Positions 21,955-33,981 of a DNA stretch of 64,000 bases are shown here, piece by piece. The stretch lies in the NCBI GenBank assembly GCA_947579605.1, contig OX388321.1, positions 9,265,427 through 9,329,426 of the forward strand. The letters are read 5' to 3'. The stretch is from Athripsodes cinereus (Eukaryota; Arthropoda; Insecta; Trichoptera; Leptoceridae). The stretch's first letter is position 1. Each line of letters opens with the position of its first letter. Below the pieces are notes generated by a model that was not told the origin of the DNA, did no database searches, and saw only the letters and a list, made by a program, of their open reading frames with translations. Position numbers and translations under genes: made by a program.

Positions 21955-22170
21955 ACACTGTTCTTCCGTCCGCAGGGGTTCCGTCGGCCCTGGCGTCCCT
22001 CTTTCACAATACACCGTTCCTATGACAACGATATCAGAGCGCAAGGAATGTCGTGGAAAGAGGTGACGCAATTGGCACAGAGACGCTCTGAATGGAGGAG
22101 GCTGGTTTCTGCCCTGTGATCCCGAGAGGAGCGTTGAGGGCGATGATGATGATGATTATTATTATTATCA
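21955..22170 (+). pseudogene. LINE family B 3' end
   Basis: Reads RTLFFRPQGFRRPWRPSFTI..., then WRRLVSAL and a TGA in place of the cysteine codon of CSREER. Ends in GATGATGATGATGATT and (ATT)n, showing the intact family tail. About 185 bases of the family survive. Confidence 0.85.
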
Positions 22171-22452
22171 TCATTTAACAAATATAAGACGTTGATATTT
22201 CATTTCATTCTTACTGAAATTATTTTGTTAACTTTAATCTCAAGAGACATTTATGATCATCATGCATAGATACCTATAACCATGTCAAATACATAGTTAA
22301 TATAGGTAAGTCCACATTCTAAGGAAAATATAGAAGTCTCCAAACAGAACATATCATTATAAATAGCTGACCTGTATACCCTCTTTGGACGATCATCGAA
22401 GATTATCCATTTGGTTTTTTTTTATGATGACAGATTGTTGCAAAAAAAATCA

Positions 22453-22504
22453 TATACAGTCCACATTCATTATAATATACAGTCCACATTCATTATAATA
22501 TACA
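22453..22504. repeat. 23-bp tandem repeat, left part (2 copies)
   Basis: The unit ATACAGTCCACATTCATTATAAT is present twice here and three times at 25217-25287. The array is interrupted by the transposon between them. Confidence 0.9.
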
Positions 22505-25214
22505 CTGTAGGGTGGAACACTTTTGTATGAAAAAAAATTTTTTTTTGAATATCGAATTGGAATACCAGGCAAAAGTTGCCTTATGTAATTGTAAATAACA
22601 CCCACTAATTTGGAAGTTCTAGCTCAACAGCAAGAGGTCCCGCCATAGACTTGAAATTTCAATTTTTAAGTTTTTACAGACGCTTTGTTAAGTACACCCT
22701 ATTAACAAAATATTAACTAAATATAATATGCTATGCATTTATATGATAAGATAAAAGTATATTTTAGTTAATAGAATCATTTATTTTAAAAATATACACA
22801 GTTTCAGAAAGTTGTGTCGGTATGAATAACGTCATTTTTCATAACAAAAATCCTTTTTCGTCTCAAACTTTGGCATGAGATTTCGAGACGCTACATTAGA
22901 TTTTACAAAACCCTATCTTCTTGTCTTATCGCATACACGTAGAGCTGCTTCTATCACATCTTTTACTGATCTTTTCACAGCCTGGGTGTGGTAAGGCAGT
23001 CTCATTAACTCCAAAACCGATTCTCCTCCATTTTCAATAAGATGTTGTAACTGCTTATCGGAAATATTCATCAGTATTGAGGTTTCGTATTTTTGCCAGT
23101 TTATCAAGTCTATGTAAGAACTTGCATTTAAGTCCACTTTTGGCACCTCAAACATGCACGAAACAGATTTTTTTTTTCACTTGACGAGCTTTTAAAATGC
23201 GTCTGGCAGCTAGTTCTCTAATGTGCTTACGCGCATCTGTTATCGTACTCAACAACAAGTTTTCTAGATGAGCAAAGTAACTGTTCCGAAATAAAACAGG
23301 GTCCACAATCGCTAACAATTCGATCGACAAATAACTAGTGCTGTTAATGAGCTTCCATAAATGTTTTGAACCATCTTTAATGCTATACCAATTTGACCTG
23401 CAAATGATTTAGATCTTGCTATAGGGCTATCCAAATAGGAAAACAAAGCGTCAATAGCAACTCATTGGCGTATAAGAGACAAATTATCCAATGCAATGGT
23501 TGAGATAGTCTATTTTACAAAAAAAAAACAATCACGCCTCCCACATTCCCTGTATTTGTGGTTGTTCCATTACATCCAACAGTCATTATACTCTCTGATG
23601 ATATATTTTCAGTCGTCAAAAAGCCGTGGATAGCTCTTTCAATATTTCTCGCACTGCCCGATGTTGGAAACACATACCCAACATAAACAGAACCTGGTTC
23701 TTTAAAAATTGAAACATGTTCCTCTTATACAATCACTTTAAATCTCTTCGATCTTTTTAAAACAGTTTTAGCCGTCTGGATTTTCCTTCCATCAAAATAT
23801 AAGGCAGGAATTTCTGTTACTCTTTCTTCTGTTAAAATTTGCTCGCAAACTTTCTGTCTTATTCTTCTGAGTTTCATCCTGCCCACGACGTTAGTCGACT
23901 GCACCTCAGAGTCAGCATCAGAAGCAGAATATAGAACATTTATGATACGATAACCGCCGCAGCTCGGTCTGATACTCTATCGCTATCGATGTCTATTGCA
24001 TACAATCGTCAAACTATGAAGACTGGCATCCGTGAGTTTTATAGGCTTTGATCCACTTTTTTCGCGGTGTCAAGACCATCTGCGGCCGACGAACAAGAAG
24101 GAAGGTCAACATTAGAAATTACTTCAGATCTATTTAGCCTATATAAAGAAAAGGAAATTTCTTTAATTCTTGTATTTGAATTATGCCTGATTTCTTGTTT
24201 AAGAGCACGTAATCTTCTTTTCTGCAATTTTTTACTCTAGATAAGATCCGTTCTTCCTAAAACCATTTTTCTGTTAGTGCGTTGGTCTTCTAAAAATATT
24301 TGTTCCTCTTTTGGCACTTTATTTTCTCTCAAACAAGTACAGTTTACAAATTCTTTACATTTACATGCAGCTATGTCAAAAAGCTTTCTACTTTGTACTC
24401 TGAATTTTCTTTAGTTTCTTCAAAGACTTTTTCAAATTTCAAACAAAATCAAACAAATCAAATCAAAACATTTTGAGTGATATTTTTTAAGTTACTGTAA
24501 AACTCGTTTGTGTGAAACAATTGAAATAGAAGATTTTATTCATACGTAATTCTTCAATTTTTGTTTCAACTGTTTCGGCACTTTTCCAAAAATGTAGGTT
24601 ATTTTGTTGTGTTGTTCTTTATTTTTAAGTCTTGTCGAACCCATTCAGAGAATTTCATCACATTCTCATACGTAAGTAGTATATTCTCCTCGAACTCTGC
24701 ACTTTCACCAAATATCGTATATTTTAACTTTTGTCTTGTAGAAGTCATATTTATACACTTAAAAAACGAAGGTACATCAACTAGTACCTACTGGTGAAAA
24801 TAATTGACGGGCTACCTTCCACCTTGAGACAATATTATCGACACTAGTTGAAACGAAACACTGCAAATTCGTAGATCGAAGCGTGCTGCCCCCGCTTTGT
24901 CCCGCACATTGCTCAACTGTCCCAGTACCAAAGTATATTAAAATTATGAAATATTTGATTGCAACTGCTAGTAAACTATATTTGAATATGTTTTTGAATA
25001 AAATAAACCTATTTTAATACGTTCTGTATTGTTTTGTAGGCCGCGCAAATAGCCCCTAAATTGTCCTTTTTGTAAATATTCGATGTCTTGTCGGGGGCTC
25101 TTACCGTTGTCTGATAATTTTTATATTTTTAATGCAGGCAATTGATGGCAAAAGGCAACTAAATACAACTATTCCAAATCAAAATTCGAGAAAAAAAAAT
25201 TTCGTTCCACCCTA
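22505..25214 (-). mobile_element. Decayed DNA transposon of unassigned superfamily, with inverted ends
   Basis: TAGGGTGGAAC (22508-22518) and GTTCCACCCTA (25204-25214) are inverted ends, each followed inward by an A/T tract and a GAATT.-GATTTGGAA-like block. The flanks on both sides read TAATATACA (22496-22504 and 25213-25221), consistent with a duplicated target of 8-9 bp, although the host tandem repeat makes the exact length ambiguous. CTG at 22505-22507 has no mirror at the right end. The inside encodes a broken transposase on the minus strand. Confidence 0.8.
22913..24748 (-). pseudogene. Transposase-like pseudogene of the transposon
   Basis: In pieces over several frames, the minus strand starts at the ATG ending at 24748 (MTSTRQKLKYTIFGE). 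There follow a CKCKEFVNCTC cysteine cluster (about 24340-24385), QRTNRKMVLG, a KEPGSVYVGYVFPTSGSARN block, VGCNGTTTNTGNVGGVI (about 23540-23585), WIICLLYANEL, IVDPVLFRNSYFAHLENLLL with DARKHIRELAARRILKAR, and YIDLINWQKYE with HTQAVKRSVKDV, ending at 22913. This order matches, from memory, an uncharacterised insect and cnidarian transposase-like family. The usual D of the GCDGT motif is N here. Several frameshifts, stops, and an internal deletion near 23380 are evident. Superfamily not assigned. Confidence 0.75.
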
Positions 25215-25287
25215 ATATACAGTCCACATTCATTATAATATACAGTCCACATTCATTATAATATACAGTCCACATTCATTATAATAT
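25213..25287. repeat. 23-bp tandem repeat, right part (3 copies)
   Basis: Same unit as at 22453-22504, on the other side of the transposon. Confidence 0.9.
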
Positions 25288-25289
25288 AG

Positions 25290-25326
25290 AAGGACTAATA
25301 ATTGCCCAAGGAGAAGAAGAAGAAGT
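25290..25326 (+). pseudogene. (GAA)-tailed LINE 3' stub (group I)
   Basis: GGACTAATAATTGCCCAAGGAGAAGAAGAAG matches the reverse complement of 54480-54510 (ggactaataagtgcccaagg..gaagaa). Only the last 35 bases and the tail are present. Confidence 0.55.
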
Positions 25327-25329
25327 AGA

Positions 25330-27850
25330 TAGATGAAATTCTAGATTGAGTCATGTCGAGAGTAACTCTTAGCGGGGTTGATCAATTTATTCTATATAGC
25401 ACTACCAAGGTAAGCAACTTCTGCTGAGTTTATTTTCGCCCGAAGCCTTGTTCTCCCATTTGTCACCCCCTTCTTAGCAATTTTCTACCGATCAAATATT
25501 GATTTTATTTCATCCTATAATTACTATATTGTATATACATATATAGCAATCCTCAAAGTTTACCTCAAGTAACCAAACCTCCGAATAAATATTTATGTCT
25601 ACTCATACATATGTATGAATGTTTTAAGTTTTACCAAGACTATGATGGCGACGCGCAGAGTACACAAATATAAGTACCCATCTATAATTTTGCCAATATT
25701 TTTTATCAGGTGGTGATAAGTACACCTTTTTACTACAATTTAGAGACAATAACAAGATTTTACTTTATTTTTTGACTAAATACGGTATGATAAATTGATA
25801 GAAATTTTCTATTTAAAATTCTTTGGAAACAGTCAATTTACAGAGGGCAAATTTATTGCAAAGCCCCTGTCTTCCTGAAGTGGCGTAACTAGTAAACGCT
25901 ATGCACATGATTGATAAATGGCCTCACTGTACCATTAAAATAATCCGGAATATCAGATATTTAATTTATGAAATGTTCATAATTGAGTTGTTTTTAAAAG
26001 TATTTTTTGTATGCATTTTTTATTTAGTATAGGTATAATAAACATCAAAATAATTACTTATATTATTAGCAAAATATTAGACAGAAAATCACAAAAAATA
26101 ATAAATTAATTAATACAGAAATATTTTTATATTAAAAATATGCTACAAAAATCAAATTAATGAAGCGTCTAAAATAAAAAGTTATCGAGTTGTTTTTATT
26201 CACTAAAAATAATTCACCATTTGGCAACGTTTTTACTAGATGTGTTGATACTGAACGACTGTCTTTTTGTCGTACAGTAGGCAGAGAGGATCGAACATTA
26301 TCCACACCTGCCCTATGTATCTATAATTTTCATACAGTTCCACATGCATAATCTTATATTGATTGTTTCAATTTATATCCATCCTTTAGAATATCCGGTT
26401 TACTTAATTTAGACATTTTACTTTTACAATTTATTACTGATGAAGGTTGAACTTTATTCATTTTATTTTGACATGGGATACCTAAAAATATCGATTTTAT
26501 ACCTTCTTATTCACTGTATCTTGCGCATTTCTTCTCAAATTAATCAACCTACAGCCATGATTTTCACGTATAATTAGGAGAGAGCTATTGGGTTAGTTGA
26601 AAGATGTCGGGCCTCCGTCATAATCTGCGCTCTGTATATTGATTGTATGACTTTATTTCTTATTTATTGTAAATAATTTCTGTACTAATGTTTAATTATG
26701 CAAATAAATTAAATAAATAATAATGAAATATTACAACTCAGCCAATTCTTGCATTTAGTTATCTGTACATTGACCTTTAATCCTGTCAGATGACTCGGCA
26801 AATTGTCGAAGTAATTTTTTTAACTAATTTTTTTTATTTCCAAACTATTAAAATTATATCCTTTAAACTATTAAGTATGCATCTTAAAAATACAAGTAAT
26901 ATAAATAAGAATGTATATTGTGCGTTATTCTAAGATTTCTTAGTAAATGTGGTTATAATTTGATTTGCGATGACATCATTGGCTCTTTTCCGTCCGCCGA
27001 ATTGAATATTGGATTTATCTTTATTATTCACCATTAATGTCTTGCATAGGTTCTTAACCGGATTTCTCAAATTTTGATTGGTCATTACAAATTCTAACCA
27101 GGCATATTATGATTCGGTAAAACCCTAAATCAAGAAAAAAAATTAATGGAGTGCGGGATGTTGGTCATGCTCGTTATCTATAGATAAATTTTTCTTTATA
27201 TACATAATATTCAATATATTACTTGGATTCAGAAAACTATGAACTGTTTTACCATTATAAGCTTTTAATATTCATCGGTATTAAATTTCCCACCGGACAT
27301 TTCTATCTCCGATGTGAAGCCTAATTTATTGTGAATGAATATGACTAATATAAAGGTGAATTAAGCCAATTTCAGGGTTCAGTCGTTGCTTTTTATTTTC
27401 AAGCAAATACCTCTCAGTAATCTGCATAGTTGGAAAGTAAGTGGATAGAAATAAAATTCCTCTATTTGAGGTTTCAAAATTCTAGGATGAATGGGCTCAA
27501 ATAAATAGGTACATTTTTTATGTGTGTATGAATGAATATTCAAATTTATAACAAGACCATGTTATTGAAATTTACTACCAAAATAAATTATAAAATGTTA
27601 TTAAAATCAACTTAATCAAATTATCAGGTTAAAATAAATTAAAATTTACAACCGCAACAAAGAAAAATCAAACTAGCAACTGCGTTCGTCGACTCAAGCT
27701 GAGATAATTGAGATATAACCACTAGATACTGTGGTAAACAATTTGTCCACAAAAACTTAGCCTGAGGCAAAGCAACTCCTTGTATTTTACAAAGACTACC
27801 TTGTCAAAAGAGTTTGTCTACTATAATAATATGTTTTAACAAAAATAATA
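25330..27850. other. AT-rich stretch, no gene seen
   Basis: Bases 25838-25880 (cagagggcaaatttattgca) resemble LINE E sequence at 34670. Bases 26575-26735 end in AATTAAATAAATAATAATG and may be an old LINE 3' end. No gene. Confidence 0.4.
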
Positions 27851-27852
27851 AT

Positions 27853-28218
27853 TTAAACGTTGATTGTAGATTGCATTTTTACAACACCATTGGGAGGTAT
27901 TTCTTTTATTTCGTGCAATGCCAACGGAGTGAATGTAGTGTCTAGTGTTATTTCTGCAATTGAGTAATTACTCCAGTAGTTCTGTGTATTCTGGTATATA
28001 TAATAATAATACGATTGGATTACTTTTTTTCTATCGAGTATATGGAGTAAATCTCCCAAAGGGGTTGTGTCTGCAATGCAGTGAACGAATACTATAGCTG
28101 CCTGGTTGCTAGTGAAATTAGTAATGTCCGAACGCAGCTGTATTTTGACCGAATCTGAATTTCGGTATTTCTTGCAATTTAAACCAAAATTTGCTGAACA
28201 TATGCTGAAATCCTTCAT
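27853..28218 (-). CDS. Unidentified 121-codon ORF
   Basis: The longest minus-strand frame not explained by a repeat. It has a balanced composition (DTTPLGDLLHILDRKK, TFTPLALHEIKEIPPNGVV) and less AT than the surroundings. No signal peptide, membrane segment or motif was recognised. Just before it on the minus strand are two TTTCAG|CATATGT words that could serve as 3' splice sites, so it could be a terminal exon. A frame of this length can also arise by chance in 64 kb. No function is proposed. Confidence 0.25.
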   Translation of the reverse strand: MKDFSICSANFGLNCKKYRNSDSVKIQLRSDITNFTSNQAAIVFVHCIADTTPLGDLLHILDRKKVIQSYYYYIYQNTQNYWSNYSIAEITLDTTFTPLALHEIKEIPPNGVVKMQSTINV

Positions 28219-28219
28219 T

Positions 28220-31145
28220 TATGGCATAGCATCCTACATATGCTGAAATATACGATAACATAAAAATTATAGGAACACACAATAGGATGCTGAATAATAT
28301 AGTGCATTGACAGAAACATACTCACATACTTACCTACCCGTTTCTTTCTATTCCACTCTCTTATCACTAAATGTATTTTTGAAAAAAGATGTTGAAAAAT
28401 GATTAAGCTATGTAAATTCATTATTTTGTTTTTGATATATTCTTTAATTAATTATTTATTGTAGTAAAAAAAGGTTTAATGAAATGGATTCACTGAAGAA
28501 AATGCTTTTTAATCAGATTTAGCCGTAACCGAAACTAAAGTTTCGTATCGGTCACTAGAAGCCTTACTGTGTATGAATCCAAAATATATAATGCATCGTA
28601 GGAACAATGACACAGTGTATGGAGGAAACCTACATTCTATACAGTTATAATATTGTGTGTATTGAGGATGTTAATATTTTATATGATTTGGTTCTCTTAC
28701 TACGTTCCGTACTAGGCTACATAATATGCATACATACATACATACATACTATCTATTGTATGGAAGAAAATATGGAGCCAGTTATCGTAGCGCTAGTGAT
28801 GGCATCAGCATCATCTTTATTGAAAATCCATGTAACATTATTCATCAATATAATTTTACTATGTTTTTACCTTTGTGCCTATACTTTCAATACTAATAAC
28901 TTACATAGTTTAGAAACGAACTTAATCTCAGTTCAGTCATCGATAAGCTGTTTATTTTTTGTATAGTTTTTTAACTTGGCGGTGGTGATTTACGATTTCG
29001 ATCTCAAGCCGCACAAACGAAACATCTAACGATTTTTTCACATGACGTGACTGGTGACTAGTGTATGACATCAAAAACACCCGAATAGGTGTCACATCGA
29101 TTGTTCAATGCCACAGTCCCACACACTGAGTTTTTCTACAGGAAACCACATCTCGTTACTTGCAAATACATAGATGCTTATATTATTAAATCATTCTAGA
29201 ATATAATCAAAAATACGTACAATTGTACATTAATTGCTTAACATTAAATCAAAAATAAGACATTCAGATTTGACAGGAAGCATCTTTAATCAAAGTCGCG
29301 ATCCATTAACCACACTGTTGTTACTTAAGATGCGCTAGCAACTGTGTGTTATTAATAACGTGTTTATAATGAGATGAAGATGCATGATGTTGGTCTTACA
29401 TTCCAACATCATCTGTCCTTATTGTCAAGCAGCAGGATGACTGATTATCATTCATCATACAAGTCATAAATCCGGGAGTGACGGATATAGGCACTGATGG
29501 TCATTTGATTGTACCTAAATCATGCAGAAAACAGCCAGACCACAAATAAGAACACGATTAAGTTTTAGCTTCTAAGATATATTGCCCAAGGGGCATAATT
29601 TTTATGGGCTGGTTGTTTTTAGCATAGCTACGCCCATTTCATGCACGAAATATGTCCGTTTACTTAATGACTGTTTTATTATCATTATATACCTATTACG
29701 TATGTTTTTATACATTTCGTTATATTATGCACATATTATTAGATGGACATTCATTAAGGTAAATGTAATTTATATATTGATTATTCTCCATAGATACATA
29801 ATTATATCTTTCTATTATTAAGCGGTAAATTGAACTCGGTATTTTCAAAAAAGTTAATGTCATTTATATTGAAAAAACAGTCTTTCGCGTGGATCACCAT
29901 TCATTGGCATGGATTGATTTATCCATTACCTTTTATTCAGTTTTCATTACTGGATAATCATTGTAGGCAAATAATATCGGCCTTTATAATCTCCATAAAA
30001 CTTGTAAAATTAATCTTGTTTTTTTTCTTGCTTCGTTAAGTATCAGTGTTAAACTCCTTGAAATTTAAATCTCTCACTATCCAAAATCTTATTTATTTTG
30101 CTTTTCATTAAAGTTCTTCTATAATATCGGATTTGTGTTTAACTTTAATAAATAAAAAATATTAGGACAGCCTTGACAATATCCATCATATTGGCACAAA
30201 ACTTTATTCTTCGGCTGTTTTGAAATATCCAATAATTATAAAATACCTTCAGTTTATGTTAAATGTTATGTTGTTAAGTCCAAGGTCCAGCAAATAATAA
30301 ATAAGTAAAAATATCAAAAAAACGTGTGAACTATGTTTCAAGATGATCATTTAACCATGATGTCCAATATATACTCGTATTTTACTAACGAAACATTGCG
30401 AACATAATATAGTTTTTTTTTTTTTTAATTCGTTCTAGACATTATAAACAACAATAAAATAATAAAAGACTCTATAGCTTTGAATAGAAAAATATACATT
30501 CATGTCACTTTACATAATAAAGTTTGCGTCAGATACTGTTGGATGTAAAAATCTCTTCAAAATTTGGAACTACTTGCAATATTAAATTATATAAATAATG
30601 GTATGAAACTGGTCGGCGATACTAGTTTGATCATGTGTGTATAGCTTAAATGTAATGATTATGCGATTTGGCCGTGTAGTAGATTATCTCCACAAGATGA
30701 TTTCATCCATGTAACTTGCTCATTACAGGTGTTTCATAGAAAAATACATTTGTTATATTACAATAACTATGTGTAATATTATTCTTTATATTGAATGAGT
30801 AAAGAATCGCATATAAACTATGTATTATTGTGTCATTACAAATGTTATTCTAAATGTTGATGATAGTAATAGCATCATGAATAATTATCCTTTATTGACG
30901 TAGACTATATACTTAAAAAAACCGCTTTGTAAATATTTTATTACGTATACTTTATACGATTTTTCTATGTTTTATATTTCTGTTTATCTGTTCCATAAAA
31001 GAAATCTAATACAAGTGGGGCAAACATTAGATTAACTGGATGAAATAAATATACAAGTCTCTCTCTCCCAATAAAATTTGATACATTCACAATAGGTGCC
31101 TCAACGCTGAATTGAAAATGTTGAATGTTTTATACGTTTTTATTT
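28220..31145. other. AT-rich stretch, no gene seen
   Basis: Contains a short TACA run (28733-28748), a 10-base hairpin near 29385-29412 (GATGTTGG..CCAACATC) and several AT-biased small ORFs. No gene. Confidence 0.4.
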
Positions 31146-31149
31146 TAAT

Positions 31150-31195
31150 ACCTATCTTTTACAGGACACTCGAAAAATTATAAAAAAATATGAAC
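31150..31195 (-). repeat. Repeat D, short 5' fragment
   Basis: CTTTTACAGGACACTCGAAAA is the antisense of the D block that reads TTTTCGAGTGTCCTGTAAAA. Confidence 0.5.
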
Positions 31196-31570
31196 CCTAT
31201 TTTTTGCGGAGACGGAATAAGCACAATGTAGATTCAAAGTCATTTCACTCAAACCGGTTCATTGCAAAATTTCTAACCAATGAAATAAAAAGAAACAATA
31301 TTTTACGATGTTCGACAGATTTTGCATCTCTAATATTCATTGTAAAACAATGGGTTCAAGAAGTGTACCGTCTCTATGTAACAGCATACACTTTAAACAT
31401 ACAATTCACTCCATATTTTATTTTCAGTCACACCAAATACCTATATGCTGGCAAACACAGTGATATATATTTTATATCTGAAAATAGTGAGTAGTTGAGA
31501 GGTTTTCAGTAAGATCATGTAGGAACAATAGTTATATGTATATTATGTACAATTGTACATAGTAATTTAC

Positions 31571-31736
31571 AAAGATATATCTGGGTTTGTTATAAACCCA
31601 AATACAACCTTATACACCTTTCACACTAAGCTAAAAGCTTGTGCCGTGAAAGGGGAGTTTGCCGGCACCTGGGATCGAACCACGGACCCCTTGTTCTGAA
31701 GGCCGAGACTCTACCTCCAGGCTACCGACGAACTCG
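31571..31736 (-). mobile_element. tRNA-derived SINE S, best copy
   Basis: On the minus strand it starts GAGTTCGTCGGTAGCCTGGA, GGTAGAGTC (A-box region), then GGCCTTCAGAACAAGG and GGTTCGATCCC (a perfect RNA polymerase III B box). The body is GCCGGCAAACTCCCCTTTCA.., ..AAGCTTTTAGCTTAG, ..GTGTATAAGGTTGTATTTGG, and it ends in a hairpin GGGTTTATAACAAACCC. Transcribed by polymerase III; mobilised by a LINE in trans. Confidence 0.88.
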
Positions 31737-31739
31737 ATT

Positions 31740-33020
31740 TTTCGAATTCACATTTGTTTTTGATTTATTATTATTACTAACTAAATTTGGGAATATTAAT
31801 AACTTGTTCGCATAGCAAAATTTAAAATAAATTGTTTTTTTTTTAATATTAGCATTCGGTGACAAAAAATATGAAATACTTTTATATATCATACCTACTC
31901 GCAAAAATATTTTATAAAAAAAATGAAATTAGATATGGAAAGTACGTATTCCGAGTACAGGGATCGACGTCTAAACACAATGGAAAAAGAATAAAATTCA
32001 CAGACATAAAAATAATATTGTTACTATACATATTCTTCCCACCTGCCCTCTTTTATTATTCCCATCCCCATTTAATATTGTACCTATCACCCACCTTCTG
32101 TCTTCTCCCTATCTCCATAATAACCTTAATCTGTAGCACTTTATAAGTTTTAGTTTTCTTGTAAATGTTCATTAGTGCAGACGAAAACATTAGAGTTTAA
32201 AAATGTAAAATCAAAAATTGAATTGTGTTTTTTTGTTATTTTGAATTATTAAAAAAAAAACGTAAAAATATACCATATATACTTTAACTATAAATATTTT
32301 TTTACCTTTTTTTTCAAATAAGATTTCATGAAACTTTTCTATTTCGTTTCGTAAAAAGCATTTTTTTAAATTTCTTTTCGATTTCATATTATTATCAAAC
32401 ACCTTTAAAGTAAGTAGGTTGTAGGTACACACAAAAGGTGAATTAAAAAAATTTAAAAAAATCTTCGTCTCTGGTTCTGTTTTTATTCCATTTTAATTCT
32501 TATCCGAATAGTTATTTTACTTTACTTTTTATTCTTCTCTCCCATGTTCACAGATAGAATAATTTCCAGAATTGAAAATTCTGTGGTTCGCCAGTTTTCA
32601 CACAAAGCCAATTCCCCCGACATTGTGGTTTAATTGGTACATTATTACTTTTTATTGAACTCATTTTGGTTATACTGTAAAGTTTTATTTGAATTCTATT
32701 AATTATAATTTGAACGAATTAATCTGTTACACGGAATTTATTAAATTTTCACATAGATAAAATGAGATTTGTGTTTAATGTGTGAGAAAGAAAGGTTTCG
32801 TGACCATTTCATTAATTAGTCATTATATAATTAAAATAGAAATAAAATTATCTCAAAGATTCTAATAAGTCTAATAATAATCAATGGTGCTTGCCAATTT
32901 TCATTAAATTTATGATTTTTTATTATTATTTGGATTGTGATAAAACAACTCACTTAGGAAAGTGAAATAGAAATTTTAGATCGTTACTTAGTTTTGTTAC
33001 CAGGCAGCCTTTTCTTCAAA
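31740..33020. other. AT-rich stretch, no gene seen
   Basis: Nothing recognised. Confidence 0.4.
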
Positions 33021-33021
33021 T

Positions 33022-33070
33022 TCAATTAATGCTGTCGACCGACGGTGCATGGTGGAAGTTCATATTAAAT
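33022..33070 (-). repeat. Short dispersed repeat R, copy 2 (inverted)
   Basis: GTCGACCGACGGTGCATGGT and GGAAGTTCATATTAAA form the reverse complement of the copies at 5465 and 35297. Confidence 0.5.
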
Positions 33071-33223
33071 GAATAAAAAATAAAACACTTATATTTATTG
33101 ATTTCAAATACGTCGACAAATTAACAATTTTAGTAAATATTAATAATCGAATTCATTCAAGCGATGTAATAAAATTATGAAGTGTAATAAAATTAAAATC
33201 TTTGGAAGTAAAGAATATGTATG

Positions 33224-33437
33224 CCACTCTTTTCCGTAAACTTTTGAGTATCGCCTGAAAAACAGATGTTCTTAAAACCTCACGTATAAGACTAAAAACA
33301 CCTAGAATTCAGCGATGAAGCACGCCACCCATCCTGAACATCTTATTATTACTGGAACGGAGATGGCAATTTGCATGTTTAATACTTGCCGTTAGTTCGC
33401 TGGCTACCCTACTTGTGGGATAGGCGGAGATGGTAAA
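33224..33437 (+). repeat. Repeat D, degenerate copy
   Basis: Contains cactcttttccgtaaacttt, ATTCAGCGATGAAGC, CACCCATCCTGAACATCTT, TGCATGTTTAATACTTGC and CTACTTGTGGGATAGGC. The TAG tail is reduced to AGTAC. Confidence 0.7.
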
Positions 33438-33930
33438 GTACCTACTAGCAATAGTGAAATAAAATTATTGACTTGCAAACAAATATAAAACTTGTACATA
33501 CTTCTCTCGATTAAATTAAATATAAATTATGTTGTTATTTTATATTTAATTTCATAGATAATACAGAAAAAAATTGATTGGTTCACGGAATATGCATTAA
33601 TTTGCGCAATTTTATTCAAAATGTAATAAAAAAACTATTATTCATTATTTTTTTTAAACTATATTGAAAAACAAATCGATTTTTCAAGGTTTTTTAAATT
33701 ATATTCTGTAATTAAACCCATTCATAGATGCATCTAATAGAATTTGATTAAGTAACTCTTCAAATCAAGGTAATAGCATTTGATTTTTGTATGTCCATAT
33801 TATACCAATTTTAGAACAATGGAGCAAATTTGTTTAAAACTTTTTACAAATGGGGATTTAATAAAAATTTTGTTTCATACGAATTAAATGGATTATTTTT
33901 CGGTTTTTATATTAAAACAGGTGTCATAAA
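33438..33930. other. AT-rich stretch, no gene seen
   Basis: Nothing recognised. Confidence 0.4.
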
Positions 33931-33932
33931 TT

Positions 33933-33951
33933 ACACACACACACACACACA
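33933..33951. repeat. (AC)n microsatellite
   Basis: Nineteen bases of alternating A and C. Confidence 0.9.
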
Positions 33952-33981
33952 TATTTAAACATTTGGCGATTAATAAATATA

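Noticed and set aside
31571..31736. A true tRNA gene on the minus strand (A box, B box)
   Set aside because: The acceptor arm is not closed, a long non-tRNA body follows and several copies exist. It is a SINE.
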